A stretch of DNA of 19,181 nt from the NCBI GenBank assembly GCA_945903615.1, contig CAMDOL010000012.1, positions 1 through 19,181 of the forward strand. The letters run 5' to 3'. The position numbers and the translations under genes were made by a program. Under the pieces are notes generated by a model. It worked only from the letters and a program-made list of their open reading frames with translations. It was not told where the DNA came from and searched no databases. Each line of letters begins with the position of its first letter. Within the stretch, counting starts at the first letter, position 1. Positions 1-6,568 of the stretch are shown piece by piece. This DNA is from Rickettsia typhi. GTDB taxonomy: Bacteria > Pseudomonadota > Alphaproteobacteria > Rickettsiales > UBA1997.

Positions 1-107
1 AAAAGAAATGCCCAAAACGCTAATTTTGGAACTGTAAAAGAAGAGTAAATTAGCCTTAAATATGTTTTTGCCAACCATCATTTTATCTTTTAGTTATTCC
101 CAATCTT

Positions 108-1400
108 ATGAAAACCCTTAAAATTAACGACCATAATTTGGTTGGTGGAAAAATACCACAAGATTTACTAAATTATTTACTAACCGATGACATTACCGAG
201 CTAGATCTTAGTTTTTGCAGACGCCTAACATCCTTATCAGAACTACCAACCAATCTTACCAAGCTATATCTTACTCTGTGCTCAACTCTAAAATTCTTAC
301 CAGAAGAGCTGCCAAGTAGCCTTACTGAGATAAATTTGAGAGGGTGCGAAAACCTTAAATATACTCCTCAATTAATGGCTAGATTAAATGCATTAAGCAA
401 TGCTGGCTGTTCTGTGGAATATCCGCAGCATTTTGCGAGATATGCGAAATACGCCGCTCAAAACACTTTAGATAAGGCAATTAAAAAATATACACAAAGC
501 AATACAAATGTAGCAGCTCCATCACAAATAAAGACATTATTAGGGCGCTATCTTACAGAAAACATTAATATCCGCTATCCCGATAAAAAGAAATTTCTTA
601 AAGATATTGCCGAATCTGTAATGCCAATATTAAAAGTTTTTACCGAAAATCCAAACCACCTAGAATGGGCAGAGGAAATTGCAGGACATTATTTACAGGG
701 ATGCGTTAATCAGCCAGTTGTTGGTTGGTCAGAAATATCAGCCTCTGCGTCAATGGCTATGCAAAAAAACACAATCGACAAAATAATAGCATCTGATTAT
801 CTACGAGTTCTTGATGTTGTTAAAGCTTATGTTACTGAATTACCAACAGATAAAAAACCCGGACAAGCAGTTGAGGTGGAAGCTGGTAATGCATTATTCA
901 GAGAAGTTCATAACAAATTACTTTCTGAAAAGAAAATAGAGAAACCATGGCCAGCAGTTTCACAAAAAATTGCTAATGAGGAAATAATTAAAACATGGTT
1001 AACAGCAGACAAAATCACCTCTGCCTATGATTTGGCTGTAAAAGAGCTAGAAAAACCATTAGGGGATGTGGCTAATTATTTATGTGGGGCGAAACAACAT
1101 TGGGGTAAAATTGCTTTTCCAAATGAAGTAAAAAAGATCGAAGAATCTTATAAGATCCCAAAAACAAATCTGAGGAATGACCTTGATCAGAATCCACATT
1201 TAGCAGTTGAATTGTATAATCAACATCAGAAATTAGAATCGGATCAACAGACAAAAATTTATGACAAGGTTAAGAAATTAACTGATCAAGCTATCAATCC
1301 ATTCGTGATCATAAAAACACCACCCAAATCCATACAATTAAAAGAAGAAGCGACACAATTGGGCGACAATGCCCAACCTGGTTGTTGTTCGATATTTTAA
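108..1400 (+). CDS. Leucine-rich-repeat protein with C-terminal CaaX box, candidate secreted effector
   Basis: The 430-residue protein has no signal peptide. Residues about 30-110 are leucine-rich repeats of the LPxxLTxLxL type (LPTNLTKLYL, then LPSSLTEINL), resembling the repeats of bacterial LRR effectors. Residues about 115-430 are mostly helical and charged. The protein ends Gly-Cys-Cys-Ser-Ile-Phe, so the last four residues (C427-S-I-F430) fit a eukaryotic CaaX prenylation box, and C426 is a possible palmitoylation site. Phe at X is accepted by host prenyltransferases, as in R-Ras2 (CVIF). Cys199, followed by a segment with VEVEA near residue 258, distantly recalls the NEL ubiquitin-ligase domain of IpaH/SspH effectors, but the usual CxD reads Cys-Val-Asn; this is tentative. 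The ATG at 108 is the first in frame, with no clear ribosome-binding site. A host-membrane role is inferred from the CaaX box. It could instead be a cytoplasmic LRR protein. Confidence 0.8.
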   Translation: MKTLKINDHNLVGGKIPQDLLNYLLTDDITELDLSFCRRLTSLSELPTNLTKLYLTLCSTLKFLPEELPSSLTEINLRGCENLKYTPQLMARLNALSNAGCSVEYPQHFARYAKYAAQNTLDKAIKKYTQSNTNVAAPSQIKTLLGRYLTENINIRYPDKKKFLKDIAESVMPILKVFTENPNHLEWAEEIAGHYLQGCVNQPVVGWSEISASASMAMQKNTIDKIIASDYLRVLDVVKAYVTELPTDKKPGQAVEVEAGNALFREVHNKLLSEKKIEKPWPAVSQKIANEEIIKTWLTADKITSAYDLAVKELEKPLGDVANYLCGAKQHWGKIAFPNEVKKIEESYKIPKTNLRNDLDQNPHLAVELYNQHQKLESDQQTKIYDKVKKLTDQAINPFVIIKTPPKSIQLKEEATQLGDNAQPGCCSIF

Positions 1401-1462
1401 ATTATCAAGATCAAAATCATCAATCAAGAATTTATAACATTTCTCCCATTTTTTTGGTTTTT

Positions 1463-1484
1463 AAAAGCTCTCTGGCTTTTTGAT
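1463..1484 (+). terminator. Weak hairpin terminator after the LRR gene
   Basis: A six-base stem AAAAGC (1463-1468) pairs with GCTTTT (1475-1480) around a TCTCTG loop and is followed by a short T run. It lies about 65 bases after the LRR stop codon. The stem is AT-rich, so termination may be weak. The hairpin may also be what remains of the left arm of the palindromic repeat that ends at 1557. Confidence 0.3.
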
Positions 1485-1495
1485 ACTTTTCATCG

Positions 1496-1557
1496 TGCCA
1501 AAAAAGACCAGAAAGATCAATTTTTCTAAAACATTGTTTTGGTTGTTCAGAGGTTCC
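1496..1557 (+). mobile_element. Right end of a MITE-like palindromic element (copy A, truncated)
   Basis: Bases 1496-1558 match 6407-6469 at 61 of 63 positions, ending in the same terminus TTCAGAGGTTCC. No matching left terminus (GGAACCTCTGAA) occurs in the preceding 100 bases, so this copy is truncated or has a decayed left arm. The base triplet after the end is TCA, which fits a TNA target site. The rest of the 1401-1662 intergenic region holds the weak hairpin at 1463 and no gene I can support. Confidence 0.7.
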
Positions 1558-1662
1558 TCAACAAACACTTAATTGCAATTTAAATTAACATAGACAAAAA
1601 ACTCCCGACCAGCTAAATTGAGCTTCTGCCGCATTATACAAACCCCTATCAAATTATTAGTG

Positions 1663-2928
1663 ATGACACAAAATCAAATTAAAAAAGAAAAATTGCAGCC
1701 CGTTCGTGGCACAAAAGACCTTTATGGCGCAGAAATTTCTGCCTTTAATCACATTGTTAATATCGCTAAAAAAACTGCGGCACTTTATGGTTTTAGTGAA
1801 ATTGCTACACCAATTTTTGAGTTCAGTGAAATTTATGAACGCAACTTGGGTGAAACTTCGGATATTATCTCCAAAGAAGTTTATAAATTCCCGGATCGCG
1901 GCGATAATTTTTTAACCTTGCGCCCTGAATTCACGGCTGGTGTGGTTCGCGCTTTTATTTCTAATGGTGATTTGCAGCAAAATTTACCACAAAAACTTTT
2001 TTCTTCCGGCGCAATTTTCCGTTATGATCGCCCACAAAAAGGAAGACAAAGACAATTTCATCAAATTAATTTTGAAAATATTGGGCAGAATCATTTTTTA
2101 AGTGATGTAGAAATGATTGCGCTTGCCTCTAGTGTTTTAAATAATTTGGGAGTTTTAGAAAAAACTGAATTACACATTAATTCACTGGGATGTGAAAAAA
2201 CCAAAGCTAATTATCAGAATGCTTTAACTGAATATTTTTCTAAATATCAGAATGATTTATCTGTTGATAGCCAAAATCGTTTGCAAAAAAATCCTCTGCG
2301 GATTCTTGATTCCAAAGACGCTAAAGATATTGAGCTTGCTAAAAATGCTCCACAAATTAGTAATTTTTATGAAGAGTCGGTGAAAAATAATTTTGCAAAT
2401 ATTTTAAAATCTTTGGATGGGTTGAGCATTAACTACAAAGTGAATCAAAGGTTGGTGCGTGGTTTAGATTATTACACTTCCACAGTTTTTGAATTTATTA
2501 CCAACGATTTGGGTGCGCAAAACACGGTTCTGGCTGGCGGAAGATATGATAATTTGATCGCCAAAATGGGCGGGCAAGATTTGCCTGCAATTGGCTGCGC
2601 CGCCGGAATTGAAAGGTTGATGTTACTTAGTAATTTAGAGACTAAAACCCCAAGACCAGTTTCAATAATTTATGTGACTGAAAATGAGCAGAATGAGGCT
2701 TTGAAGCTTGCTTTAAATTTAAGAAATTCTGGAATTTACGCCGAAATTATTTTTGGCGGAAATATGAAAAAACAGATGAGAAAGGCTACCGCATCCAATT
2801 CTGGGTTTGTTGTTATTATTGGTGAAGAGGAATTAAAAACTGAACAATTTACGGTAAAGAATTTTGATTTAGGAACGGAAGAAAAAGTTGCGACGAACAA
2901 TCTTGTTAAATATTTACAATCATTTTAA
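1663..2928 (+). CDS. hisS: Histidyl-tRNA synthetase (histidine--tRNA ligase)
   Basis: This class II aminoacyl-tRNA synthetase charges tRNA-His in the cytoplasm. From the ATG at 1663 it is 421 residues, the usual length. Visible motifs are RGTKDLYG near the N-terminus, TLRPEFTAGVVRA, motif 2 RYDRPQKGRQRQFHQ from R120, the histidine-binding LVRGLDYYTSTVFEF, and motif 3 AGGRYDNL with IGCAAGIERL, followed by the anticodon-binding domain. An in-frame TTG at 1618 would add 15 residues (MSFCRIIQTPIKLLV) that do not resemble the family, so I chose the ATG. No clear Shine-Dalgarno sequence is seen. It heads a close run of plus-strand genes, with the next start 16 bases downstream. The canonical motif 2 implies ordinary recognition of a G-1-bearing tRNA-His. 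Confidence 0.96.
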   Translation: MTQNQIKKEKLQPVRGTKDLYGAEISAFNHIVNIAKKTAALYGFSEIATPIFEFSEIYERNLGETSDIISKEVYKFPDRGDNFLTLRPEFTAGVVRAFISNGDLQQNLPQKLFSSGAIFRYDRPQKGRQRQFHQINFENIGQNHFLSDVEMIALASSVLNNLGVLEKTELHINSLGCEKTKANYQNALTEYFSKYQNDLSVDSQNRLQKNPLRILDSKDAKDIELAKNAPQISNFYEESVKNNFANILKSLDGLSINYKVNQRLVRGLDYYTSTVFEFITNDLGAQNTVLAGGRYDNLIAKMGGQDLPAIGCAAGIERLMLLSNLETKTPRPVSIIYVTENEQNEALKLALNLRNSGIYAEIIFGGNMKKQMRKATASNSGFVVIIGEEELKTEQFTVKNFDLGTEEKVATNNLVKYLQSF

Positions 2929-2944
2929 TTAAAACTTAGAAACG

Positions 2945-4132
2945 ATGATTACCAAAGAAGAGTTAGATCAAATACTTATTACTATAGAACAAGATAGAAT
3001 TGAAAAAACACGATCATTTACCAAAGATAATAAATTTGGTGAAGCTATTTGTGCGTTCTCCAATGACTTTCCTAACCACCAAAAACCTGGATATTTAATT
3101 ATTGGCGTTAATCCTGATGGTAGCAGGTCGGGATTAAAAGCTGATGAGCGTCCATTACAAAATTTAATGGGCTTTAGAACTGATGGAGGAATTGTTCCAC
3201 CACCACTTATTACCGTTCAAGATTTTGAATATTCAGACGGTTTTGTTGTGGTAGCCGAAGTCACTCCTAATCGTCAACCGCCAGTTAGATATAAAGGAAA
3301 AGTTTGTATTCGCATCGGTCCTCGTCGTGATTTTGCAACCGCTACAGAAGAAAAAATATTGAGTGAAAAACGAAGCTCATTTGCGAGGTCTTATGACACT
3401 ATGCCTTGCTATGGAAGTACATTGGAAGACATTAGCGTTGATATTTTTAAATTAACTTATTTGCCAGAAGCTATTGACGCAGAAACTTTAGCTATTAATG
3501 GCAGAGAAATTAAGGAACAGTTGGCGTCATTAAAATTTTATGATTTAAAAGCTGATTGTCCAACTAATGCGGCGATTCTGATGTTTGGAAAAAATCCAAA
3601 ATTTTTTATTCCAAGCGCTACCGTTCAATATGTTCGATTTGTTGGCAATGACACAACGGAAGGTTTTGAATACGAACACGGATTTGAAGGTGATTTGACC
3701 ACACAAATGAAGGTTATGGAAGATTTTATTAAATCTCAAATAATCAAAAAAGTATTACATAACATCGGAGAGAGTCATCAATATTCTTACCCTTTATCAG
3801 CTCTAAAAGAATTGCTTTTTAATGCCATAATTCACAGAGAGTATGAAACAACTAACGCTCCCATAAAATTTTATGAATTTTCAGATAGAATTGAAATATC
3901 TAATGCTGGCGGTTTATTTGGCAAAGCAAGACCTGAAAATTTCCCCAAAGAAAATGATTATCGCAATCCAACCCTAGCGGAAGCCGCCTATAATTTGGGT
4001 TATGTAAATAGGTTTAATTTGGGTGTTCAAAATGCAACAAGTACACTCATAAAAAATGGCAACCCCGAGCCAAAATTTACTTTTGACCAACCAACAAATT
4101 TTTCTGTAATCATCTACAAAAAACAAACATGA
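2945..4132 (+). CDS. AlbA_2 (Schlafen-type) DNA-binding and GHKL-ATPase-like protein
   Basis: The 395-residue protein has the layout of the COG2865 family. Residues about 15-135 are an AlbA_2/Schlafen-like domain, with CAFSND, YLIIGVNPDGSRSGL and PPVRYKGKVCIRIGPR. The loop NDFPNHQKPG is longer than the usual NTxGG. A middle region (about 150-275) leads to a C-terminal HATPase_c_4-like domain with the N-box LKELLFNAIIHREYE, DRIEISNAGGL and RNPTLAEAAYNLG. The usual glycine-rich GxGI segment is altered to RFNLGVQNA. Family members are annotated as transcriptional regulators or ATP-binding proteins, and some AlbA_2 proteins belong to defence loci. The stop codon overlaps the ParA-like ATG by four bases, so the two are probably translated together. 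The actual function is unknown; a regulatory or defence role is inferred. Confidence 0.82.
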   Translation: MITKEELDQILITIEQDRIEKTRSFTKDNKFGEAICAFSNDFPNHQKPGYLIIGVNPDGSRSGLKADERPLQNLMGFRTDGGIVPPPLITVQDFEYSDGFVVVAEVTPNRQPPVRYKGKVCIRIGPRRDFATATEEKILSEKRSSFARSYDTMPCYGSTLEDISVDIFKLTYLPEAIDAETLAINGREIKEQLASLKFYDLKADCPTNAAILMFGKNPKFFIPSATVQYVRFVGNDTTEGFEYEHGFEGDLTTQMKVMEDFIKSQIIKKVLHNIGESHQYSYPLSALKELLFNAIIHREYETTNAPIKFYEFSDRIEISNAGGLFGKARPENFPKENDYRNPTLAEAAYNLGYVNRFNLGVQNATSTLIKNGNPEPKFTFDQPTNFSVIIYKKQT

Positions 4133-5118
4133 AAACAATTGCATTTTTTAATAACAAAGGTGGAGTTGGAAAAACTACGCTAGTTTATCATTTTTCTCAT
4201 ATGCTTGCAGAGCTTGGCTACAAGTGTCTTGCGGTCGATTTGGATCCTCAAGCAAATCTTACTTCAATGTTTTTATCAGACGATGAATTGGCTGAAATAT
4301 ATGGAAATGAGGATTTTCGTCCAACCATAATAGAGGCGATAAAGCCACTAGATGAAGCTACGGGAGATGTTGCTCAAGCCAAGATCCATAAAATAACAGA
4401 TAAAATTGGCTTATTGGCTGGCGACCTTGAATTATCTATGTTTGAAGACAAATTAAGTGAGAATTGGGGCAAGTGCTATGATGGGGATAAGGCGGCTTTT
4501 AGAATTACATCAGCGTTTTACAGGATTATTTATGAAGCAGGAAAGAGAATGGAAGCGGACTACTGTATTATTGATATTGGGCCTAATTTTGGCGCAATAA
4601 ATAGAGCGACTTTGATAGCCGCAGATTACATTGTGGTTCCAATGGCGGCAGATTTATTTTCACTTCAAGGGCTTAAAAATTTAGGAAGCAGACTTGAACA
4701 ATGGAGAAAAGAATGGGGGAGAAGAAAAAATGAAAACCCTCCCAAAGATATAAATCTTCCGAGTTCCAATATGCAGCCTTTGGGCTATATCGTTATGCAG
4801 CACGGCATTAAAGATACTCGCCCTGTAAAATCCTATTTAAAATGGGCAAACAGAATTCCCCGAATATTCCGCGAAGTGGTTTTGAAACAAACACTTGAAA
4901 ATGATATCACGGTGGAAAATGACACTAATTGCCTCGCACTTTTAAAGCATTATCACAGCCTAATTCCTATGGCAATGGAAGCTAGAAAGCCAATCTTTTT
5001 ACTCAAGCCTGCCGAAGGAGCTATTGGCGCTCATCTTGGTGCCGTCAGAAGCGCTTATTTAGATTTTAAATCCCTTACTGAAAAAATAATTACATTAATC
5101 AATACTCAAAAGGATTAA
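4129..5118 (+). CDS. ParA-family (MinD/Soj-like) ATPase
   Basis: This 329-residue P-loop ATPase has the deviant Walker A NNKGGVGKTT, with signature Lys10 and P-loop Lys15. The A' motif is AVDLDPQANLT near residue 36, and the Walker B region is CIIDIGPNFGAINRATL with Asp149. ADYIVVPMAADLFSLQGL follows, as in ParA/Soj proteins. Such enzymes dimerise on ATP and bind DNA non-specifically, moving or positioning cargo. No ParB gene or parS-like site is seen nearby, so it is not an ordinary chromosome partition operon. The ATG overlaps the stop of the AlbA_2/GHKL gene (ATGA), and ccmC starts three bases after its stop. A joint function with the upstream partner is inferred from this coupling. Confidence 0.88.
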   Translation: MKTIAFFNNKGGVGKTTLVYHFSHMLAELGYKCLAVDLDPQANLTSMFLSDDELAEIYGNEDFRPTIIEAIKPLDEATGDVAQAKIHKITDKIGLLAGDLELSMFEDKLSENWGKCYDGDKAAFRITSAFYRIIYEAGKRMEADYCIIDIGPNFGAINRATLIAADYIVVPMAADLFSLQGLKNLGSRLEQWRKEWGRRKNENPPKDINLPSSNMQPLGYIVMQHGIKDTRPVKSYLKWANRIPRIFREVVLKQTLENDITVENDTNCLALLKHYHSLIPMAMEARKPIFLLKPAEGAIGAHLGAVRSAYLDFKSLTEKIITLINTQKD

Positions 5119-5121
5119 AAA

Positions 5122-5835
5122 GTGTTTCTAAAATTAATCAAATTAAATAATTTTAAATCAATCTACAACCTGTTCCTTCCCGCTTCTGGAGTTGCTGCAA
5201 TTATATTTTTTGCTCTTGGTTTGCAAAGCACACTAATCACTTCGCCGATTGATTACCAACAATTTGATGCGGTAAGAATTATGTATATTCATGTGCCTTC
5301 AGCTTGGTTGGCATTGATGATTTATTCAATAATGGCAATCTCTAACCTCTCTGGTTTTATTTGGAAAAACCCTTTTTCATATTTAATCGCAAAATCCATC
5401 GCGCCAATTGGAGCAACTTTCACCGCAATCACCTTGATCACTGGCAGCATTTGGGGTAAACCAATTTGGGGAACTTGGTGGGTTTGGGATGCACGTCTCA
5501 CTTCGGTTTTAATTTTATTTTTTCTTTATCTTGGCTATATAATTTTAGTCAACGCTTTTGATGATATTGCCAAAGGTGAAAAAATTGCCGCGATCATTTC
5601 TATCATCGGTTTTATAAACATTCCCATCATCAAATTCTCCGTAGAATTTTGGAACTCCCTCCATCAACCCGCTAGCATTATACGCAGCGGTGGAGTTTCC
5701 ATTGCGCCAGAAATGCTCAAACCTTTACTCTTGATGTTTGCCGCTTTTGTATGTTATTTTATTTTCTTTGCTTTGGTCAGAATTAAAAACCAAATCAACA
5801 TTAACAAACTTAAACGATTAGAACTAACAAAATGA
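5122..5835 (+). CDS. ccmC: Heme exporter/heme-handling protein CcmC
   Basis: CcmC is an inner-membrane protein of the cytochrome c maturation system I that presents heme to CcmE in the periplasm. The 237-residue sequence has six predicted membrane segments and the tryptophan-rich WWD motif [13 protein letters not shown] (W116-S127). Candidate heme-ligating histidines lie in MYIHVPSAW and in SLHQPASI. The start is a GTG at 5122 preceded by AGGA at 5111-5114, a seven-base spacing, one of the few clear ribosome-binding sites in the window. It lies three bases after the parA-like stop, and its own stop overlaps the fdxA start. No other ccm gene is in the window, so the cytochrome c maturation genes are scattered in this genome. 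Confidence 0.95.
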   Translation: MFLKLIKLNNFKSIYNLFLPASGVAAIIFFALGLQSTLITSPIDYQQFDAVRIMYIHVPSAWLALMIYSIMAISNLSGFIWKNPFSYLIAKSIAPIGATFTAITLITGSIWGKPIWGTWWVWDARLTSVLILFFLYLGYIILVNAFDDIAKGEKIAAIISIIGFINIPIIKFSVEFWNSLHQPASIIRSGGVSIAPEMLKPLLLMFAAFVCYFIFFALVRIKNQININKLKRLELTK

Positions 5836-6152
5836 CCTATGTTGTAACTGAAAATTGTATCAAATGTAAATATACCGACTGCGTAGATGTTTGCCCTGTT
5901 GATTGTTTTTATGAAGGCGAAAATATGCTAGTCATTAACCCTGACGAGTGTATCGATTGCGGCGTTTGCGTTCCTGAATGTCCAGCGGAAGCCATATTTC
6001 CTGAGTCGGAGGATTTAGTCAAATGGGTAGAATTTAATCGTGAATATGCCAGCAAATGGCAAGTGGTTACTAAGAAAAAAGCTCCGCTTGTTGATGCGGC
6101 AAAATTTGATGGCGAGAAAGGAAAGTTGGAAAAATATTTTGAGAAAAAATAA
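5832..6152 (+). CDS. fdxA: Seven-iron ferredoxin (FdxA, [3Fe-4S][4Fe-4S])
   Basis: This 106-residue soluble electron carrier has nine cysteines: C9, C12, C17, C21, C25, C40, C43, C46 and C50. The pattern matches Azotobacter vinelandii ferredoxin I shifted by one residue. By analogy C9, C17 and C50 bind the [3Fe-4S] cluster, and C21, C40, C43 and C46 bind the [4Fe-4S] cluster. The C-terminal half ([13 protein letters not shown]) is the usual alpha-helical extension of alphaproteobacterial FdxA. The ATG overlaps the ccmC stop codon (ATGA), so it is translationally coupled and last in the hisS-to-fdxA run. The electron donor and acceptor cannot be read from the sequence. Confidence 0.95.
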   Translation: MTYVVTENCIKCKYTDCVDVCPVDCFYEGENMLVINPDECIDCGVCVPECPAEAIFPESEDLVKWVEFNREYASKWQVVTKKKAPLVDAAKFDGEKGKLEKYFEKK

Positions 6153-6153
6153 A

Positions 6154-6188
6154 TTATACCATTTCCAATCTTAAATTCGTCATTTAAA
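6154..6188. repeat. Left arm of outer inverted repeat around the MITE
   Basis: The reverse complement of this 35-base stretch, immediately after the fdxA stop, matches 6511-6545 with a core GACGAATTTAA and similar flanks, about 28 of 34 positions by eye. Read as protein on the minus strand it gives [12 protein letters not shown], close to LKDEFKMGFGI from the right arm. This suggests two inverted copies of one repeat. The bases between 6189 and 6294 hold no gene I can support. Confidence 0.5.
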
Positions 6189-6297
6189 CAAAGTATTTTT
6201 GAGGAAAAATTGCGACGAAGAATGCAAGAAGCAGTAAGCTCTGCCTCTAAATTCTTCAAGCAAATTTTTACCACAAACTTTGTTTGCAACTCATTAA

Positions 6298-6468
6298 GGA
6301 ACCTCTGAACAACTAAAAATTGATATTTCTGAGGATTTTTTGAGTAGAAATTTCATTATTTTTTGGTGGAATATTTCCATATTTCACCAAAAAATAATGA
6401 AATTTATGCCAAAAAAGACCAGAAAGCTCAATTTTTCTAAAACATTGTTTTAGTTGTTCAGAGGTTCC
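6298..6468. mobile_element. 171-bp MITE-like palindromic element (copy B) with TAA target duplication
   Basis: The ends are a perfect 21-base inverted repeat, GGAACCTCTGAACAACTAAAA at the left (6298-6318) and its complement at 6448-6468. TAA flanks both sides (6295-6297 and 6469-6471) as a 3-bp target duplication. A second perfect 21-base inverted repeat near the centre (about 6348-6403, arms beginning AAATTTCATTATTTTTTGG) makes almost the whole element one long imperfect hairpin. No transposase is encoded, so a transposase elsewhere must have moved it. GG termini and a TNA target fit IS5-family relatives (IS1031/ISL2 groups), but that family link is inferred. It lies between the converging fdxA and uup genes and could also terminate transcription from both sides. 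Confidence 0.8.
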
Positions 6469-6510
6469 TAAAGATTAGAAAAATAAAAAATTATGAGTAA
6501 AAAGACGAAG

Positions 6511-6545
6511 CTTAAAGACGAATTTAAAATGGGATTTGGTATTAG
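6511..6545. repeat. Right arm of outer inverted repeat around the MITE
   Basis: This is the partner of the inverted copy at 6154-6188, sharing CTTAAAGACGAATTTAAAAT and GGTATTA with small differences. It lies inside a 30-codon reading frame (6493-6585) that runs into the 3' end of uup on the opposite strand. I regard that frame as part of the repeat rather than as a gene. Confidence 0.5.
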
Positions 6546-6568
6546 AGGTGCCCTAAAGCCAAAATTGC

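Noticed and set aside
1..48. Open frame ending in a stop at 46-48 that could be the tail of an upstream gene
   Set aside because: Only 15 codons are visible and they match no family I recognise.
4129..5118. Interpretation of the ParA-like gene as a chromosome or plasmid partition operon
   Set aside because: No ParB-like gene or repeated parS-like site is adjacent; its coupled partner is an AlbA_2/GHKL protein.
5909..6289. 126-codon minus-strand frame over fdxA and the downstream intergenic region
   Set aside because: It lies mostly antisense to the well-supported fdxA, and its other part is the inverted repeat; no family signature is seen.
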